A stretch of 51,784 nucleotides of DNA, from the NCBI RefSeq assembly GCF_007713735.2, contig NZ_VMNW02000065.1, positions 1 through 51,784 on the forward strand, read 5' to 3'. The translations under genes were made by a program, and so were the position numbers. Positions 1-7,988 of the stretch are shown piece by piece (position 1 is the first letter of the stretch; the number at the start of each line of letters is the position of its first letter). The stretch comes from Amycolatopsis acidicola. GTDB lineage: Bacteria > Actinomycetota > Actinomycetes > Mycobacteriales > Pseudonocardiaceae. A model generated the notes under the pieces. It was not told the DNA's origin, searched no databases, and saw nothing but the letters and a program-made list of their open reading frames with translations.

Positions 1-75
1 TTCATCAGGAGGAGATCCCACAGCCAGGGACCGCCTCAGGTTCCCCTACCCGCACCGCCACGCAAACCACTCCCA
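1..75. repeat. Partial copy of the metH-type 3' hairpin repeat
   Basis: This stretch is nearly identical to the metH-proximal arm of the element at 12363-12539. Both share a run from GATCCCACAGCCAGGG through CCGCCTCAGGTTCC and CTACCCGCACCGCC to CGCAAACCAC. It lies about 10 nt past the arc stop codon, and the other copy lies about 6 nt past the metH stop codon in the same orientation. The window edge cuts it near the element centre, so the second arm, if present, is outside. It is a dispersed non-coding repeat. A role as a 3'-UTR hairpin is inference. Confidence 0.75.
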
Positions 76-84
76 AAACAGTTT

Positions 85-1893
85 CTACAGGTACTGGCCG
101 GTGTTGGTGGCCGTGTCGATCACCCGGCCGGAGTCCTGGTTCTTGCCGGTGACGAGCGTGCGGATGTAGACGATCCGCTCGCCCTTCTTGCCGGAGATCC
201 GGGCCCAGTCGTCCGGGTTGGTGGTGTTGGGCAGGTCCTCGTTCTCCGCGAACTCGTCGACGATCGCGTCCAGCAGGTGCTGCACACGCAGGCCGGGCTG
301 CTTGGTCTCCAGCACCGACTTGATCGCCGACTTCTTGGCCCGGTCCACGATGTTCTGGATCATCGCGCCCGAGTTGAAGTCACGGAAGTAGAGGATCTCC
401 TTGTCCCCGTTGGCGTAGGTGACCTCCAGGAACCGGTTTTCGTCGGACTCCTCGTACATCCGCTCGACGGTGTGCTGGATCATCGCGTCGATCGTCGCCT
501 TGGTGTCCCCGCCGAACTCGGCGAGGTCGTCGGCGTGGATCGGCAGCCCGTCGGTGAGGTACTTGGAGAAGATGTCCTTCGCGCCCTCCGCGTCCGGCCG
601 CTCGATCTTGATCTTCACGTCGAGCCTGCCGGGCCGCAGGATCGCCGGGTCGATCATGTCCTCGCGGTTGGATGCGCCGATCACGATGACGTTCTCCAGG
701 CCCTCGACGCCGTCGATCTCGGCCAGCAGCTGCGGCACGATCGTGGTCTCCACGTCGGAGGACACGCCAGAGCCGCGGGTGCGGAAGATCGACTCCATCT
801 CGTCGAAGAAGACGATCACGGGGGTGCCGCCGGAGGCCTTTTCCCGCGCCCGCTGGAAGATCAGCCGGATCGACCGCTCGGTCTCGCCGACGAACTTGTT
901 CAGCAGCTCCGGGCCCTTGATGTTGAGGAAGTACGACTTCGCGTCGGCCGCGCCGCCGTCACCCCTGGCCTCGGCGACCTTCTTGGCCAGCGAGTTGGCC
1001 ACCGCCTTGGCGATCAGGGTCTTGCCGCAACCGGGAGGACCGTAGAGCAGGACGCCCTTGGGCGGCCGGAGCTCGTACTCGCGGTAGAGGTCGGCGTGCA
1101 GGAACGGCAGCTCCACGGCGTCGCGGATCTGCTCGATCTGCCGGAACAGGCCGCCGATGTCCTCGTAGCGGACGTCCGGCACCTCCTCCAGGACCAGGTC
1201 CTCGACCTCGGCCTTCGGCACGCGCTCGTAGGCGTAGCCCGCCTTCGAGTCGACCAAAATCGAGTCGCCCGGTTTGAGCGACTGCGCGGCCAGCGGGTCC
1301 GACAGCCAGACCACGCGCTCCTCGTCGGCATGGCCGACCACGAGCGCCCGTGAGCTGCCGCCCTCGGTCTCGGGCGCGAGCACCTCGCGGAGCGCGCACA
1401 CCTCACCAGTACGCTCGAAGTCGCCGCCCTCCACGACGGTCAGCGCCTCGTTGAGCCGCAGCGCCTGCCCCCGCTGCAGCGTCTCGATCTCCACCGCCGG
1501 GGAAACGGAAACGCGCATCTTGCGCCCGGCCGTGAACACGTCGACGGTGTTGTCCTCGTACGCCGCGACGAACACGCCGTAGCCGCTGGGCGGCTGCGCG
1601 AGCCGGTCGACCTCTTCGCGGAGGGCGAGCAGCTGCCCGCGGGCCTCGCGCAGGGTTTCGACCAGTTTGCTGTTCCGCTCGGTGAGCTGGGCGACCCGTT
1701 CCGAGGCTTCGGCGAGTCGTTGTTCCAGCACCCGGTTCTGGCGGGGGGAATCGGTCAGCTTCCTCCGCAGCAGTGCGACTTCCTCCTCGAGGAAACGCAG
1801 CTGCCGCGCCTGTTCGTCCGGCGTCGTTCCAGCTCCAGTCGTCTCTGAAGGGTCGGCTTCTTCATGCCGACCTCCGGGAAGGTCGTGTTGCAT
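85..1893 (-). CDS. arc: Proteasome-associated AAA+ ATPase ARC/Mpa
   Basis: This is the hexameric ring ATPase that recruits pupylated proteins, unfolds them and feeds them into the 20S proteasome in the cytoplasm. An N-terminal coiled coil (about residues 28-100), which in the family binds Pup, is followed by tandem OB domains (about 105-235) and one AAA module. Walker A GPPGCGKT is at 285-292 and Walker B VIVFFDE is near 359-365. The C-terminus reads TGQYL, the hydrophobic-Tyr-X tail that docks into the proteasome alpha ring and opens the gate. Length (602 aa) fits the family. The ATG has AGGAGG 8 nt upstream. dop, pup and prcBA usually lie downstream, which would be left of this window. Confidence 0.97.
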   Translation of the reverse strand: MQHDLPGGRHEEADPSETTGAGTTPDEQARQLRFLEEEVALLRRKLTDSPRQNRVLEQRLAEASERVAQLTERNSKLVETLREARGQLLALREEVDRLAQPPSGYGVFVAAYEDNTVDVFTAGRKMRVSVSPAVEIETLQRGQALRLNEALTVVEGGDFERTGEVCALREVLAPETEGGSSRALVVGHADEERVVWLSDPLAAQSLKPGDSILVDSKAGYAYERVPKAEVEDLVLEEVPDVRYEDIGGLFRQIEQIRDAVELPFLHADLYREYELRPPKGVLLYGPPGCGKTLIAKAVANSLAKKVAEARGDGGAADAKSYFLNIKGPELLNKFVGETERSIRLIFQRAREKASGGTPVIVFFDEMESIFRTRGSGVSSDVETTIVPQLLAEIDGVEGLENVIVIGASNREDMIDPAILRPGRLDVKIKIERPDAEGAKDIFSKYLTDGLPIHADDLAEFGGDTKATIDAMIQHTVERMYEESDENRFLEVTYANGDKEILYFRDFNSGAMIQNIVDRAKKSAIKSVLETKQPGLRVQHLLDAIVDEFAENEDLPNTTNPDDWARISGKKGERIVYIRTLVTGKNQDSGRVIDTATNTGQYL

Positions 1894-2427
1894 GTCGGCA
1901 CCTCCTCGGAGTGCTTTTCATCCACGGTACCGGCGATCACCGACATGAAAAGCCCTATCCGCATCACAGGATCGGCGCGTCGCGCGGAATGCACGAACGG
2001 CCGGGATGCACAAGAGCCCGTCAAGGTGCCCGGCGAGAGGGCGGGGATACTACTCTCGGTAGCAGTCAGGCGACGTTCCGCAGGCGGCGGAACGGTGATC
2101 GATTCACCCATGTCACGGCCACCCAACCAAGGCTTTACAGAACCTTCATGAAAGGATTTCCCTGGCGGAAAGCCGTTCAAACCAAGGGAATCCGGCCTCG
2201 CGGCGTGTCGCGCGGCGCGGATCGTGAACCCGGCGCGGCCGCCGGGCGCGGACGGCACCACTACTCCGGTCGGTGTACCGCCGGTCCCTCCGGTAACGGC
2301 GACGCTACGATCCTCGCGTAACGAGAACTCGGCCTGGGTTTGAATTCAGCCTCGCAGTGAACCGGATCGCCCTCCGGCGCGTCGAAGGCTCCGCGTTCAC
2401 TCCGACACGACGAAGGGGCACCCGCTC
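1894..2427. other. Divergent intergenic region, arc / membrane protein
   Basis: No convincing gene is seen in these 534 bases; the open frames have atypical composition and no ribosome binding sites. Nearest arc lies an inverted repeat, GCTTTTCAT (1913-1921) and ATGAAAAGC (1945-1953), which would form a hairpin in the arc leader just before its ribosome binding site. On the minus strand TAGTAT (complement of 2047-2052) could be an arc -10 box, and on the plus strand TACGAT (2306-2311) could be a -10 box for the gene at 2428. Both promoter calls are by eye. Confidence 0.4.
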
Positions 2428-3093
2428 ATGACTCAGCCGCCGGCCGGTCCGTTCAATCAGCCAGGTCCGTACGGCCAGCCCGCCCAGCCCGGCCCGTACG
2501 GCCCGCCCTCGGGTGGTTTCCCCGCGGGCGGGCCGCAGCCGCAGCCTGGTTTCCCCGGCGCGCCCCAGCCGCAGTTCGGGCAGCAGCCCCAGTTCGGCCA
2601 GGCGCCGCAGTTCGGGCAGCCGCAGCAGGCGCCGCAGGACCCGTGGGGCCAGGCCCCCGGCGCGTTCCAGTCCTTCCCCGGCGGCGCGCCAGCCGGGCCG
2701 CCCAAGAAAAAGAAGACCGGGCTGATCATCGGGATCGTGGCCGCGGTCGTGGTCGTCGTGGGCGGCGGCGTCACCGCGCTGCTGCTGCTCACCGGCGGCG
2801 ACGACACCAGCTCGCCCAAGGGCACCGCGCAGGCTGCGGTCGACACGCTCAACAACCGCGACGCCAAGGGATACGCGGCGCTGGTGTGCACCGCGCCGAA
2901 GCAGTCCGACGTGGACGAACTCGCGAAAACGTGGCAAGCGGCGACGGAGCTGCACGCCGCGGTGTCCGGTGATGCGAAGATCACCGGGACGACAGCGGAG
3001 GTGCCGGTCACCGTCACGTTCAACGGGCAGACGAAGACCAATGACATCCCGTTGAAGCAGCAAGGCGACAAATGGTGCATCGACGAGGACTGA
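2428..3093 (+). CDS. Pro/Gly/Gln-rich single-pass membrane protein, DUF4878-like ectodomain
   Basis: Function unknown. About 95 cytoplasmic residues rich in Pro, Gly, Gln and Tyr, with repeats of QFGQ and PGPYG, precede a KKKK stop-transfer cluster and one membrane helix (about 98-118). A small exported domain of about 100 residues follows. Its two Cys residues (LVCTAP and KWCIDED) could form a disulfide, as in DUF4878/lumazine-binding-like exported domains. The next gene is a paralogue with the same layout 43 nt downstream, so the pair is probably one transcript. The ATG is preceded by GAAGGGG. The repeat-rich cytoplasmic tail resembles those of actinobacterial envelope proteins, but no partner can be named. 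Confidence 0.8.
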   Translation: MTQPPAGPFNQPGPYGQPAQPGPYGPPSGGFPAGGPQPQPGFPGAPQPQFGQQPQFGQAPQFGQPQQAPQDPWGQAPGAFQSFPGGAPAGPPKKKKTGLIIGIVAAVVVVVGGGVTALLLLTGGDDTSSPKGTAQAAVDTLNNRDAKGYAALVCTAPKQSDVDELAKTWQAATELHAAVSGDAKITGTTAEVPVTVTFNGQTKTNDIPLKQQGDKWCIDED

Positions 3094-3136
3094 CGAGCAC
3101 CCGGATCAGCAGCCCAGCACGAGGGGGTAACCACCG

Positions 3137-3898
3137 ATGACTTATCCGCCGCAGCCGCCAGGCCAGCCGGACCCGTGGGGCCAGGGTGGCCAGGGTCAGG
3201 GCGGTCCGGGGCAACCCGGGCCGTACGGTCCCGGCCAGCCCGGGCAGCCGGGCCCCTACGGCCAGCAGCCCGGAGGCGGGTACCCGCCGAGCGGGCCGCA
3301 GCCGCAGCCCGGCTACGGCGGGCCCACCCAGCAGTTCGGCGCGCCCGGCGGCGGCTACCCGGGTTTCCCCGGCGGCCCCGGCGGTGAGCCGCCGAAGAAG
3401 CGCACCGGGCTGATCATCGGCGTGATCGTCGCGGTGGTCATCCTCGTCGGCGGTGGCGTGACCGCGCTGATCCTGCTGACCGGCAAGGACGACAACAACC
3501 AGGCTTCGCCGCCGCCCGCCCCGGCCAGCAGCAGCAGCAAGGCGCCGAGCAGCAGCAAGAAGTCCAGCAGCCCGACGAGCTCCAAGAGCGCCAGCTCGGG
3601 CACGCCCGCCGTCGGCGGCAAGGACACCCCGGAGGCCACCGCGCAGGCGGTGGCGGACGCGTACGGCAAGGCCGACCAGCAGGCACTGCAGGACACGGTG
3701 TGCCTGAGCACCGGCCAGACCGCGCCGCAGATCCCGGCCGGCATCACCGTGACGATCACCGGTTCGGCGCAGCAGGTCGACGAAGAGACCGCGCTCGTCC
3801 CGGCCACGGCGAAGGGCCCCGGCGGCACCAAGGACTTCGAGATCGGCCTCAAGAACGAGGGCGGCGTCTGGTGCTACGCGGGTGACAAGACCAGCTGA
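3137..3898 (+). CDS. Paralogous Pro/Gly-rich single-pass membrane protein
   Basis: Second copy of the architecture in the upstream gene. A cytoplasmic Pro/Gly/Gln/Tyr-rich segment (about 1-90) is followed by KKR, one membrane helix (GLIIGVIVAVVILVGGG core), a Ser/Lys/Pro linker of about 45 residues dominated by SSS and SSK, and a small exported domain. That domain has two Cys residues (DTVCLS and GVWCYAG) at positions matching the paralogue. The Ser-rich linker is absent from the first copy and probably spans the peptidoglycan. The ATG follows GAGGGGG. A strong hairpin terminator follows the stop, so the pair likely ends here. Function unknown. Confidence 0.8.
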   Translation: MTYPPQPPGQPDPWGQGGQGQGGPGQPGPYGPGQPGQPGPYGQQPGGGYPPSGPQPQPGYGGPTQQFGAPGGGYPGFPGGPGGEPPKKRTGLIIGVIVAVVILVGGGVTALILLTGKDDNNQASPPPAPASSSSKAPSSSKKSSSPTSSKSASSGTPAVGGKDTPEATAQAVADAYGKADQQALQDTVCLSTGQTAPQIPAGITVTITGSAQQVDEETALVPATAKGPGGTKDFEIGLKNEGGVWCYAGDKTS

Positions 3899-3914
3899 CC
3901 CTGGCGCGTACAGG

Positions 3915-3945
3915 AAGCCCCGGCCCGCGAGAGCCGGGGCTTTCT
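3915..3945 (+). terminator. Rho-independent terminator
   Basis: Perfect 10-bp stem AAGCCCCGGC (3915-3924) and GCCGGGGCTT (3933-3942) with an 8-nt loop, followed by TTTCTGCTTT. It ends the membrane-protein pair. A second small inverted repeat, AGCGCTT / AAGCGCT (3956-3962 / 3969-3975), overlaps the trmI stop from the other side. Confidence 0.85.
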
Positions 3946-3973
3946 GCTTTCAGGAAGCGCTTACCGGAAAGCG

Positions 3974-4798
3974 CTAACCGCGGGTGGGCCGCCGCTGCGG
4001 GCGCGGCGGCGTGACGCCGTCGGCGAGGCGGCGGGTGGTGAGCAGGAACGCGGTGTGCGCGATCATCCGGTGCTCCGGGCGTACCGCGAGCCCGACGACG
4101 TGCCACGGCCGCACCAGGCTCTCCCACGCCTCGGGCTCGGTCCAGCACTTCTGCTCGCGCAGCGCCTCGGTGACCTTCGACAGCTGCGTCACGGTCGCCA
4201 CGTAGATCACCAGCACGCCGCCGGGCACGAGGTTCTCGTAGACCGTCTCCAGCATGTCCCACGGTGCCAGCATGTCCAGCACCACGCGGTCCACCTCGCC
4301 GGTGTGCGTGGCGAGGTCGGCCACGTGCAGGTCCCAGTTCGGCGGGCGCTCCCCGAAGAACTTCTCGACGTTCTTCACCGCGTGCTCGGCGTGGTCGTCG
4401 CGCACCTCGTAGGACGTGACGGTGCCCTCCGGGCCGACCGCCCGCAGCAGCGAGCACGTCAGCGCCCCGGATCCGGCGCCGGCCTCCAGCACGCGCGCGC
4501 CGGGGAAGATGTCGCCCCACATCACGATCTGCGCCGCGTCCTTGGGGTAGATCACCTGCGCGCCGCGCGGCATGGACAGCACGTAGTCCGGCAGCAGCGG
4601 CCGCAGGGCCAGGTACGAGGTGCCGCCCCCGGACGAGATCACCGAGCCCTCGGGCTTCCCGATCAGTTCGTCGTGCTTCAGCGCGCCGCGGTGGGTGTGG
4701 TACTCCTCCCCTTCGGCGAGCACCAGCGTGTAGTGCCGCCCCTTCGGGTCGGTCAACTGCACCCGGTCGCCGGGAACGAACGGCCCGCTAGCCGACAC
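3974..4798 (-). CDS. trmI: tRNA (adenine-58-N1)-methyltransferase TrmI
   Basis: Methylates N1 of A58 in the T-loop of tRNA using S-adenosylmethionine; the family is a homotetramer. A small N-terminal beta domain (about 1-70) is followed by a Rossmann methyltransferase fold with SAM motif I VLEAGAGSGALT (103-114) and the catalytic-loop motif LDMLAPW with Asp175. The frame is open further upstream, but the protein with a GTG start (MSASGPF) matches the recalled start of the mycobacterial enzyme (MSATGPF) and follows GGAGG, though with short spacing. Length 274 aa is normal. It sits between the membrane-protein pair and the M50 protease, as trmI does near arc in mycobacteria. Confidence 0.93.
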   Translation of the reverse strand: MSASGPFVPGDRVQLTDPKGRHYTLVLAEGEEYHTHRGALKHDELIGKPEGSVISSGGGTSYLALRPLLPDYVLSMPRGAQVIYPKDAAQIVMWGDIFPGARVLEAGAGSGALTCSLLRAVGPEGTVTSYEVRDDHAEHAVKNVEKFFGERPPNWDLHVADLATHTGEVDRVVLDMLAPWDMLETVYENLVPGGVLVIYVATVTQLSKVTEALREQKCWTEPEAWESLVRPWHVVGLAVRPEHRMIAHTAFLLTTRRLADGVTPPRPQRRPTRG

Positions 4799-4860
4799 TG
4801 AACCTCCATCATCGTGACTCCAAGCAGCGTCCGATCCTGTCAGATCACGCCTGGAGCGGT

Positions 4861-6006
4861 TCAGTGGGGACGGCGGCCGAGCGCGGCGCGCAGGTCTTCC
4901 CTGCGGAGCACGCCCGCGGGCCTGCCCTCGTCGTCGACCACCAGGAACTGCCAGGCCGGGGTCTCGCGGACCCGTTCGGCGACGTCCTCTCCGGACTCCG
5001 AAGACAGCAGCACCGTCTCCGCACGGATCGGCTCCGCCGCCAGTTCCGCGGGCGCCTGCGGCGAGGACGCGGCCAGGCGCTGCGCCTCCGTCTCGTCGAG
5101 CAAACCCGCGGCGACGCCGTCGGCCCGCACCAGCACGACGCCACGCCCGGCCGAGGCCGCCAGCGCATCGGACACCGGACTCTCCGCCGGGAGCTGCAGC
5201 ACCGGGCGGACGATGTCGGCGATCTCCAGGCCGTCGGGCCAGCTGCGGTTGGTTTCCGCCGCCAGCTCGCCGCCCGCGCCCATCGCGACGAACCACGCCG
5301 TGACGACGCAGACCCCGAGCCGCAGCCAGCGGTCCTCACTGCCGGAGACCATCCCGAAGATCGCCCACAGCAGCAGCCCGGCGGCGACGAGCCCGCCGCC
5401 GAACACGGCGGCCTTGGTGCCGCGCGCCCTCGTGCCGGTGAGCGCCCACACCCCGGCGCGCAGCATCCGCCCGCCGTCGAGCGGGAGCCCCGGCAGCAGG
5501 TTGAACACGCCGACCGCGAGGTTGGCCACCGCGCATTCGGCGACCAGCAGCCACACCGCCCCGCCGCCCGGCACAGCGAGAAGCAGCAGTGCGCACAACG
5601 CGGCCAGCAGCACCGACACGATCGGCCCTGCCGCCGCGACGAGACCTTCCTGGCGCGGCTCGCGGGGCGTTCTGGCCACTTCGGACAGTCCACCCAGGAG
5701 GAACAGCCGCAGCCGCCGCACCGGGATGCCCAGCCGCAGCGCGACCACGCAGTGACCGAGCTCGTGCGCCAGCACGGAAAGCCCGAGCAGGATCGCGAAC
5801 GTGGCCGACAGCGTCCACGCCGTGCCCGCTCCCGCGTCCGGCAGCAGCCTGCCCACCAGCGGCTCGTACAGCACGACGACCACCAGCGAGCCGATCCACC
5901 ACGACGGCGCCAGCAGCACCGGCACGTCCTGGACGCGGAACAGCAGCAGCCCGCCGTCGGCGGCGGTGAAGAACCGCCTCGGCTGGCGCTGGCTGGTCGC
6001 GGACAT
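4861..6006 (-). CDS. M50 site-2-type zinc metalloprotease with C-terminal CBS-like region
   Basis: A multi-pass intramembrane protease of the SpoIVFB/Rv-type M50B group. The zinc motif HELGH is at about residues 81-85, and the second metal motif lies in NLLPGLPLDGGR (about 169-180), where Asp is the third ligand. About six hydrophobic segments surround these. The C-terminal 130 residues (RPVLQLPAESPVSDALAAS onward, ending VVDDEGRPAGVLRREDLRAAL) look like a CBS pair, commonly a nucleotide sensor. The start at 6006 (MSATSQRQ) is preferred because TACTCT lies 6 nt before it, giving a leaderless mRNA. A GTG at 6057 would add 17 residues. Substrate unknown. Confidence 0.9.
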   Translation of the reverse strand: MSATSQRQPRRFFTAADGGLLLFRVQDVPVLLAPSWWIGSLVVVVLYEPLVGRLLPDAGAGTAWTLSATFAILLGLSVLAHELGHCVVALRLGIPVRRLRLFLLGGLSEVARTPREPRQEGLVAAAGPIVSVLLAALCALLLLAVPGGGAVWLLVAECAVANLAVGVFNLLPGLPLDGGRMLRAGVWALTGTRARGTKAAVFGGGLVAAGLLLWAIFGMVSGSEDRWLRLGVCVVTAWFVAMGAGGELAAETNRSWPDGLEIADIVRPVLQLPAESPVSDALAASAGRGVVLVRADGVAAGLLDETEAQRLAASSPQAPAELAAEPIRAETVLLSSESGEDVAERVRETPAWQFLVVDDEGRPAGVLRREDLRAALGRRPH

Positions 6007-6012
6007 GGACAA

Positions 6013-6018
6013 AGAGTA
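6013..6018 (-). promoter_or_regulatory. -10 box of leaderless M50 protease mRNA
   Basis: Minus-strand TACTCT ends 6 nt before the ATG at 6006, so transcription would begin at or next to the start codon. Confidence 0.55.
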
Positions 6019-6109
6019 GAACGCCGGATGTGGGGCTTCCGTGACGGACGCGCTCACGCGTGGTGATCGTCTCCCGCGTGCCCCGGCCGGAACTGTCGGT
6101 GTGCTGCCC

Positions 6110-6115
6110 TAGTGT
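6110..6115 (+). promoter_or_regulatory. -10 box of leaderless RecB-like nuclease mRNA
   Basis: TAGTGT followed by 7 nt and the ATG at 6123. No ribosome binding site is visible upstream of that ATG, which supports a leaderless start over the in-frame GTG at 6060. Confidence 0.55.
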
Positions 6116-6122
6116 GCTGGGC

Positions 6123-7028
6123 ATGGCACAGACCGCCACCGAACCGCAGACCGGTGACTCCCCCGCGGAGCCCGCCGGCGAGCGGCCCGTGCGCCGGCCG
6201 GCGCTGTCCCCGTCCCGAGCGAGCGATTTCAAGCAATGTCCCCTGCTCTACCGCTTCCGCGCGGTGGACAGGCTGCCCGAGCCCCCGACCAAGGCCCAGC
6301 TGCGCGGCACGCTGGTCCATTCGGTACTGGAGCGGCTGTTCGCGCTCCCCCAGCCCGAGCGGCAGCCGGAGCGCGCCAAGGAGCTGGTGGAGCCCGCGTG
6401 GTCGGAGCTGTCCGCGGAACGTCCGGAGTGGACGGAGCTGTTCGCGGGCGAGGACCAGGCGAAGGTCGCCGACTGGCTCGGCAGCGCGGAAAAGCTGCTG
6501 GACAGCTACTTCTCCTTGGAAGACCCGCGCCGGCTCGAGCCGGAGGCCTGCGAGCTGCACGTGGAGACCGAGCTGGACTCCGGGGTCCGGCTGCGCGGCT
6601 ACGTCGACCGGCTCGACGTGGCCCCGACCGGGGAGATCCGGGTGGTCGACTACAAGACCGGCGCCGCGCCGCGCGAAATCGGCGAGGCGAAGGCGATGTT
6701 CCAGATGAAGTTCTACGCGGTCGTGCTGTGGCGGCTGCGGGGCGTGGTGCCCCGCCAGCTGAAACTCATGTACCTCACCGACGGGCAGTCCCTGGCCTAC
6801 ACGCCGGACGAGCCGGAGCTGCGCCGTTTCGAGCGCACGCTGGAGGCGATCTGGCAGGCCATCCTCAAGGCAGGCAAGACGGGGGACTTCCGGCCCAACC
6901 CGAGCAAGCTGTGCGGGTGGTGCTCGCACCAGGCCCGCTGCCCGTCGTTCGGCGGCACGCCGCCCGAGTACCCCGGCTGGCCGGAACCGGACCCAGGAGA
7001 GGAGAGCCCGCTCGACAGGGCGGACTGA
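6123..7028 (+). CDS. RecB-family PD-(D/E)XK exonuclease with Fe-S cysteines
   Basis: Single-domain nuclease of the PDDEXK_1/RecB group (Rv2119-like). The N-terminal motif SPSRASDFKQCPLLYRFR carries the first conserved Cys. GTLVHSVLERLF carries the catalytic His, GYVDRLD carries the catalytic Asp and VVDYKTG supplies the D-x-K core. CGWCSHQARCPSF near the C-terminus gives three more Cys residues. The 1+3 Cys pattern is that of the 4Fe-4S nuclease domains of AddB and Cas4-like proteins. It lacks a helicase. The next gene starts 1 nt after its stop, so the two are co-translated. Length is 301 aa. Confidence 0.9.
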   Translation: MAQTATEPQTGDSPAEPAGERPVRRPALSPSRASDFKQCPLLYRFRAVDRLPEPPTKAQLRGTLVHSVLERLFALPQPERQPERAKELVEPAWSELSAERPEWTELFAGEDQAKVADWLGSAEKLLDSYFSLEDPRRLEPEACELHVETELDSGVRLRGYVDRLDVAPTGEIRVVDYKTGAAPREIGEAKAMFQMKFYAVVLWRLRGVVPRQLKLMYLTDGQSLAYTPDEPELRRFERTLEAIWQAILKAGKTGDFRPNPSKLCGWCSHQARCPSFGGTPPEYPGWPEPDPGEESPLDRAD

Positions 7029-7029
7029 C

Positions 7030-7809
7030 ATGGCTGAAAACGCTTTCTACCTGCCCCGCGGCGAGGGCCGCTACCTGCCGACGGCGCACACCGCCGGCCC
7101 GTGGACCCCGGACGCGCAGCATTTCGGGCCGCCTTCCTCGCTGCTCGTACGCGCGCTCGAAGGGCTGCCACGCGCCTGGGACGGCGATATCGCGCGGGTC
7201 ACCGTCGAGATCCTCGGCCCGGCCCCGCTCTCGGAGTTGTCCGTACGGGCGCGGGTCGAGCGTGCCGGGCGTTCGGTCGAGCAGCTCGTGGCCGAGCTCG
7301 CCGCCGGGGAGCGCACCGTGGCGCGCGCGTCGGCGTGGCGCGTGATCGCGACGGACACCACGGAGGTGGCCAATCTCGATCCGGAGGAATGGCCGCCGCC
7401 GGAGCACTGCCCGCCCTCGGAGTGGCCCGCCGACTGGCACGGCGGCTACCTCGACGCGATGGAATGGCGCACCGTCGCGGGCGATGTCCTCACGCCGGGC
7501 CCGGCCGCGGTATGGGCGAAGCAGCGGGTCCAGCTGGTCGACGGCGAGGAGCCGAGCCCGCTGCAGCGGCTGTTCGCGGTGGCCGACTCGGGCAACGGGA
7601 TCTCGAACATGCTCGACGCGCGGAGCTGGTGGTTCATCAACAGCGAGCTGACGGTGCACCTGCAGCGCGCGCCCGCCGGCGAGTGGGTCGGGCTCGACGC
7701 CGTCACCACGATCGGGCCCCGCGGCGTGGGCACCGCGGAGAGCACGCTTCGTGATCTCGGCGGCCCGGTGGCCTCGGGGGCGCAGGCCCTGATGGTGCGA
7801 ACCCGCTGA
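7030..7809 (+). CDS. Acyl-CoA thioesterase-like protein (double hot-dog)
   Basis: A 259-aa protein with the features of the actinobacterial TesB-related thioesterase family: an N-terminal half with QHFGPPSSLLVRALE and a C-terminal half ending in the DAVTTIGPRGVGTAES segment, which resembles the second hot-dog helix region of TesB-like enzymes. It probably hydrolyses an acyl-CoA of unknown chain. The ATG is 1 nt after the stop of the nuclease gene, so it is translationally coupled to it, although the two functions have no evident link. No signal peptide or membrane segment is seen. Confidence 0.75.
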   Translation: MAENAFYLPRGEGRYLPTAHTAGPWTPDAQHFGPPSSLLVRALEGLPRAWDGDIARVTVEILGPAPLSELSVRARVERAGRSVEQLVAELAAGERTVARASAWRVIATDTTEVANLDPEEWPPPEHCPPSEWPADWHGGYLDAMEWRTVAGDVLTPGPAAVWAKQRVQLVDGEEPSPLQRLFAVADSGNGISNMLDARSWWFINSELTVHLQRAPAGEWVGLDAVTTIGPRGVGTAESTLRDLGGPVASGAQALMVRTR

Positions 7810-7862
7810 CACGCGCCCCGGCCTCCCCCGGCTCGGTCCCGAGATCCATTACTGTGCAGTTC

Positions 7863-7955
7863 GTTACCGATCCGACCACAGCCACGGCGGAAACGGAGTG
7901 CTATCAGTGAGTCGGCTGCGGACCGTATCCGCCTGCTTTCGGCCGGATCAGTAAC
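7863..7955. repeat. Palindromic 93-bp dispersed repeat (copy 1)
   Basis: Arms of about 33 nt, starting GTTACCGATCCGACC on the left and, read from the right, GTTACTGATCCGGCC, enclose about 25 nt. The element matches 24303-24391 in sequence and design. It lies between the thioesterase and parA genes. Its right end creates TAACCT (7952-7957), which could act as a -10 box for parA. No reading frame is inside. It resembles a REP or MITE-type element. Confidence 0.8.
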
Positions 7956-7988
7956 CTGGCCCGCAACGACGATCCTGGGAGCTCTCGA

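Noticed and set aside
1864..2151. Small gene in the arc upstream region
   Set aside because: Overlaps the arc start and leader hairpin, has no ribosome binding site and atypical composition.
3974..5296. 440-residue version of TrmI
   Set aside because: The extra N-terminal part is Arg/Gly-rich shadow sequence antisense to nothing conserved and overlaps the M50 gene's own frame; the GTG at 4798 fits the family start.
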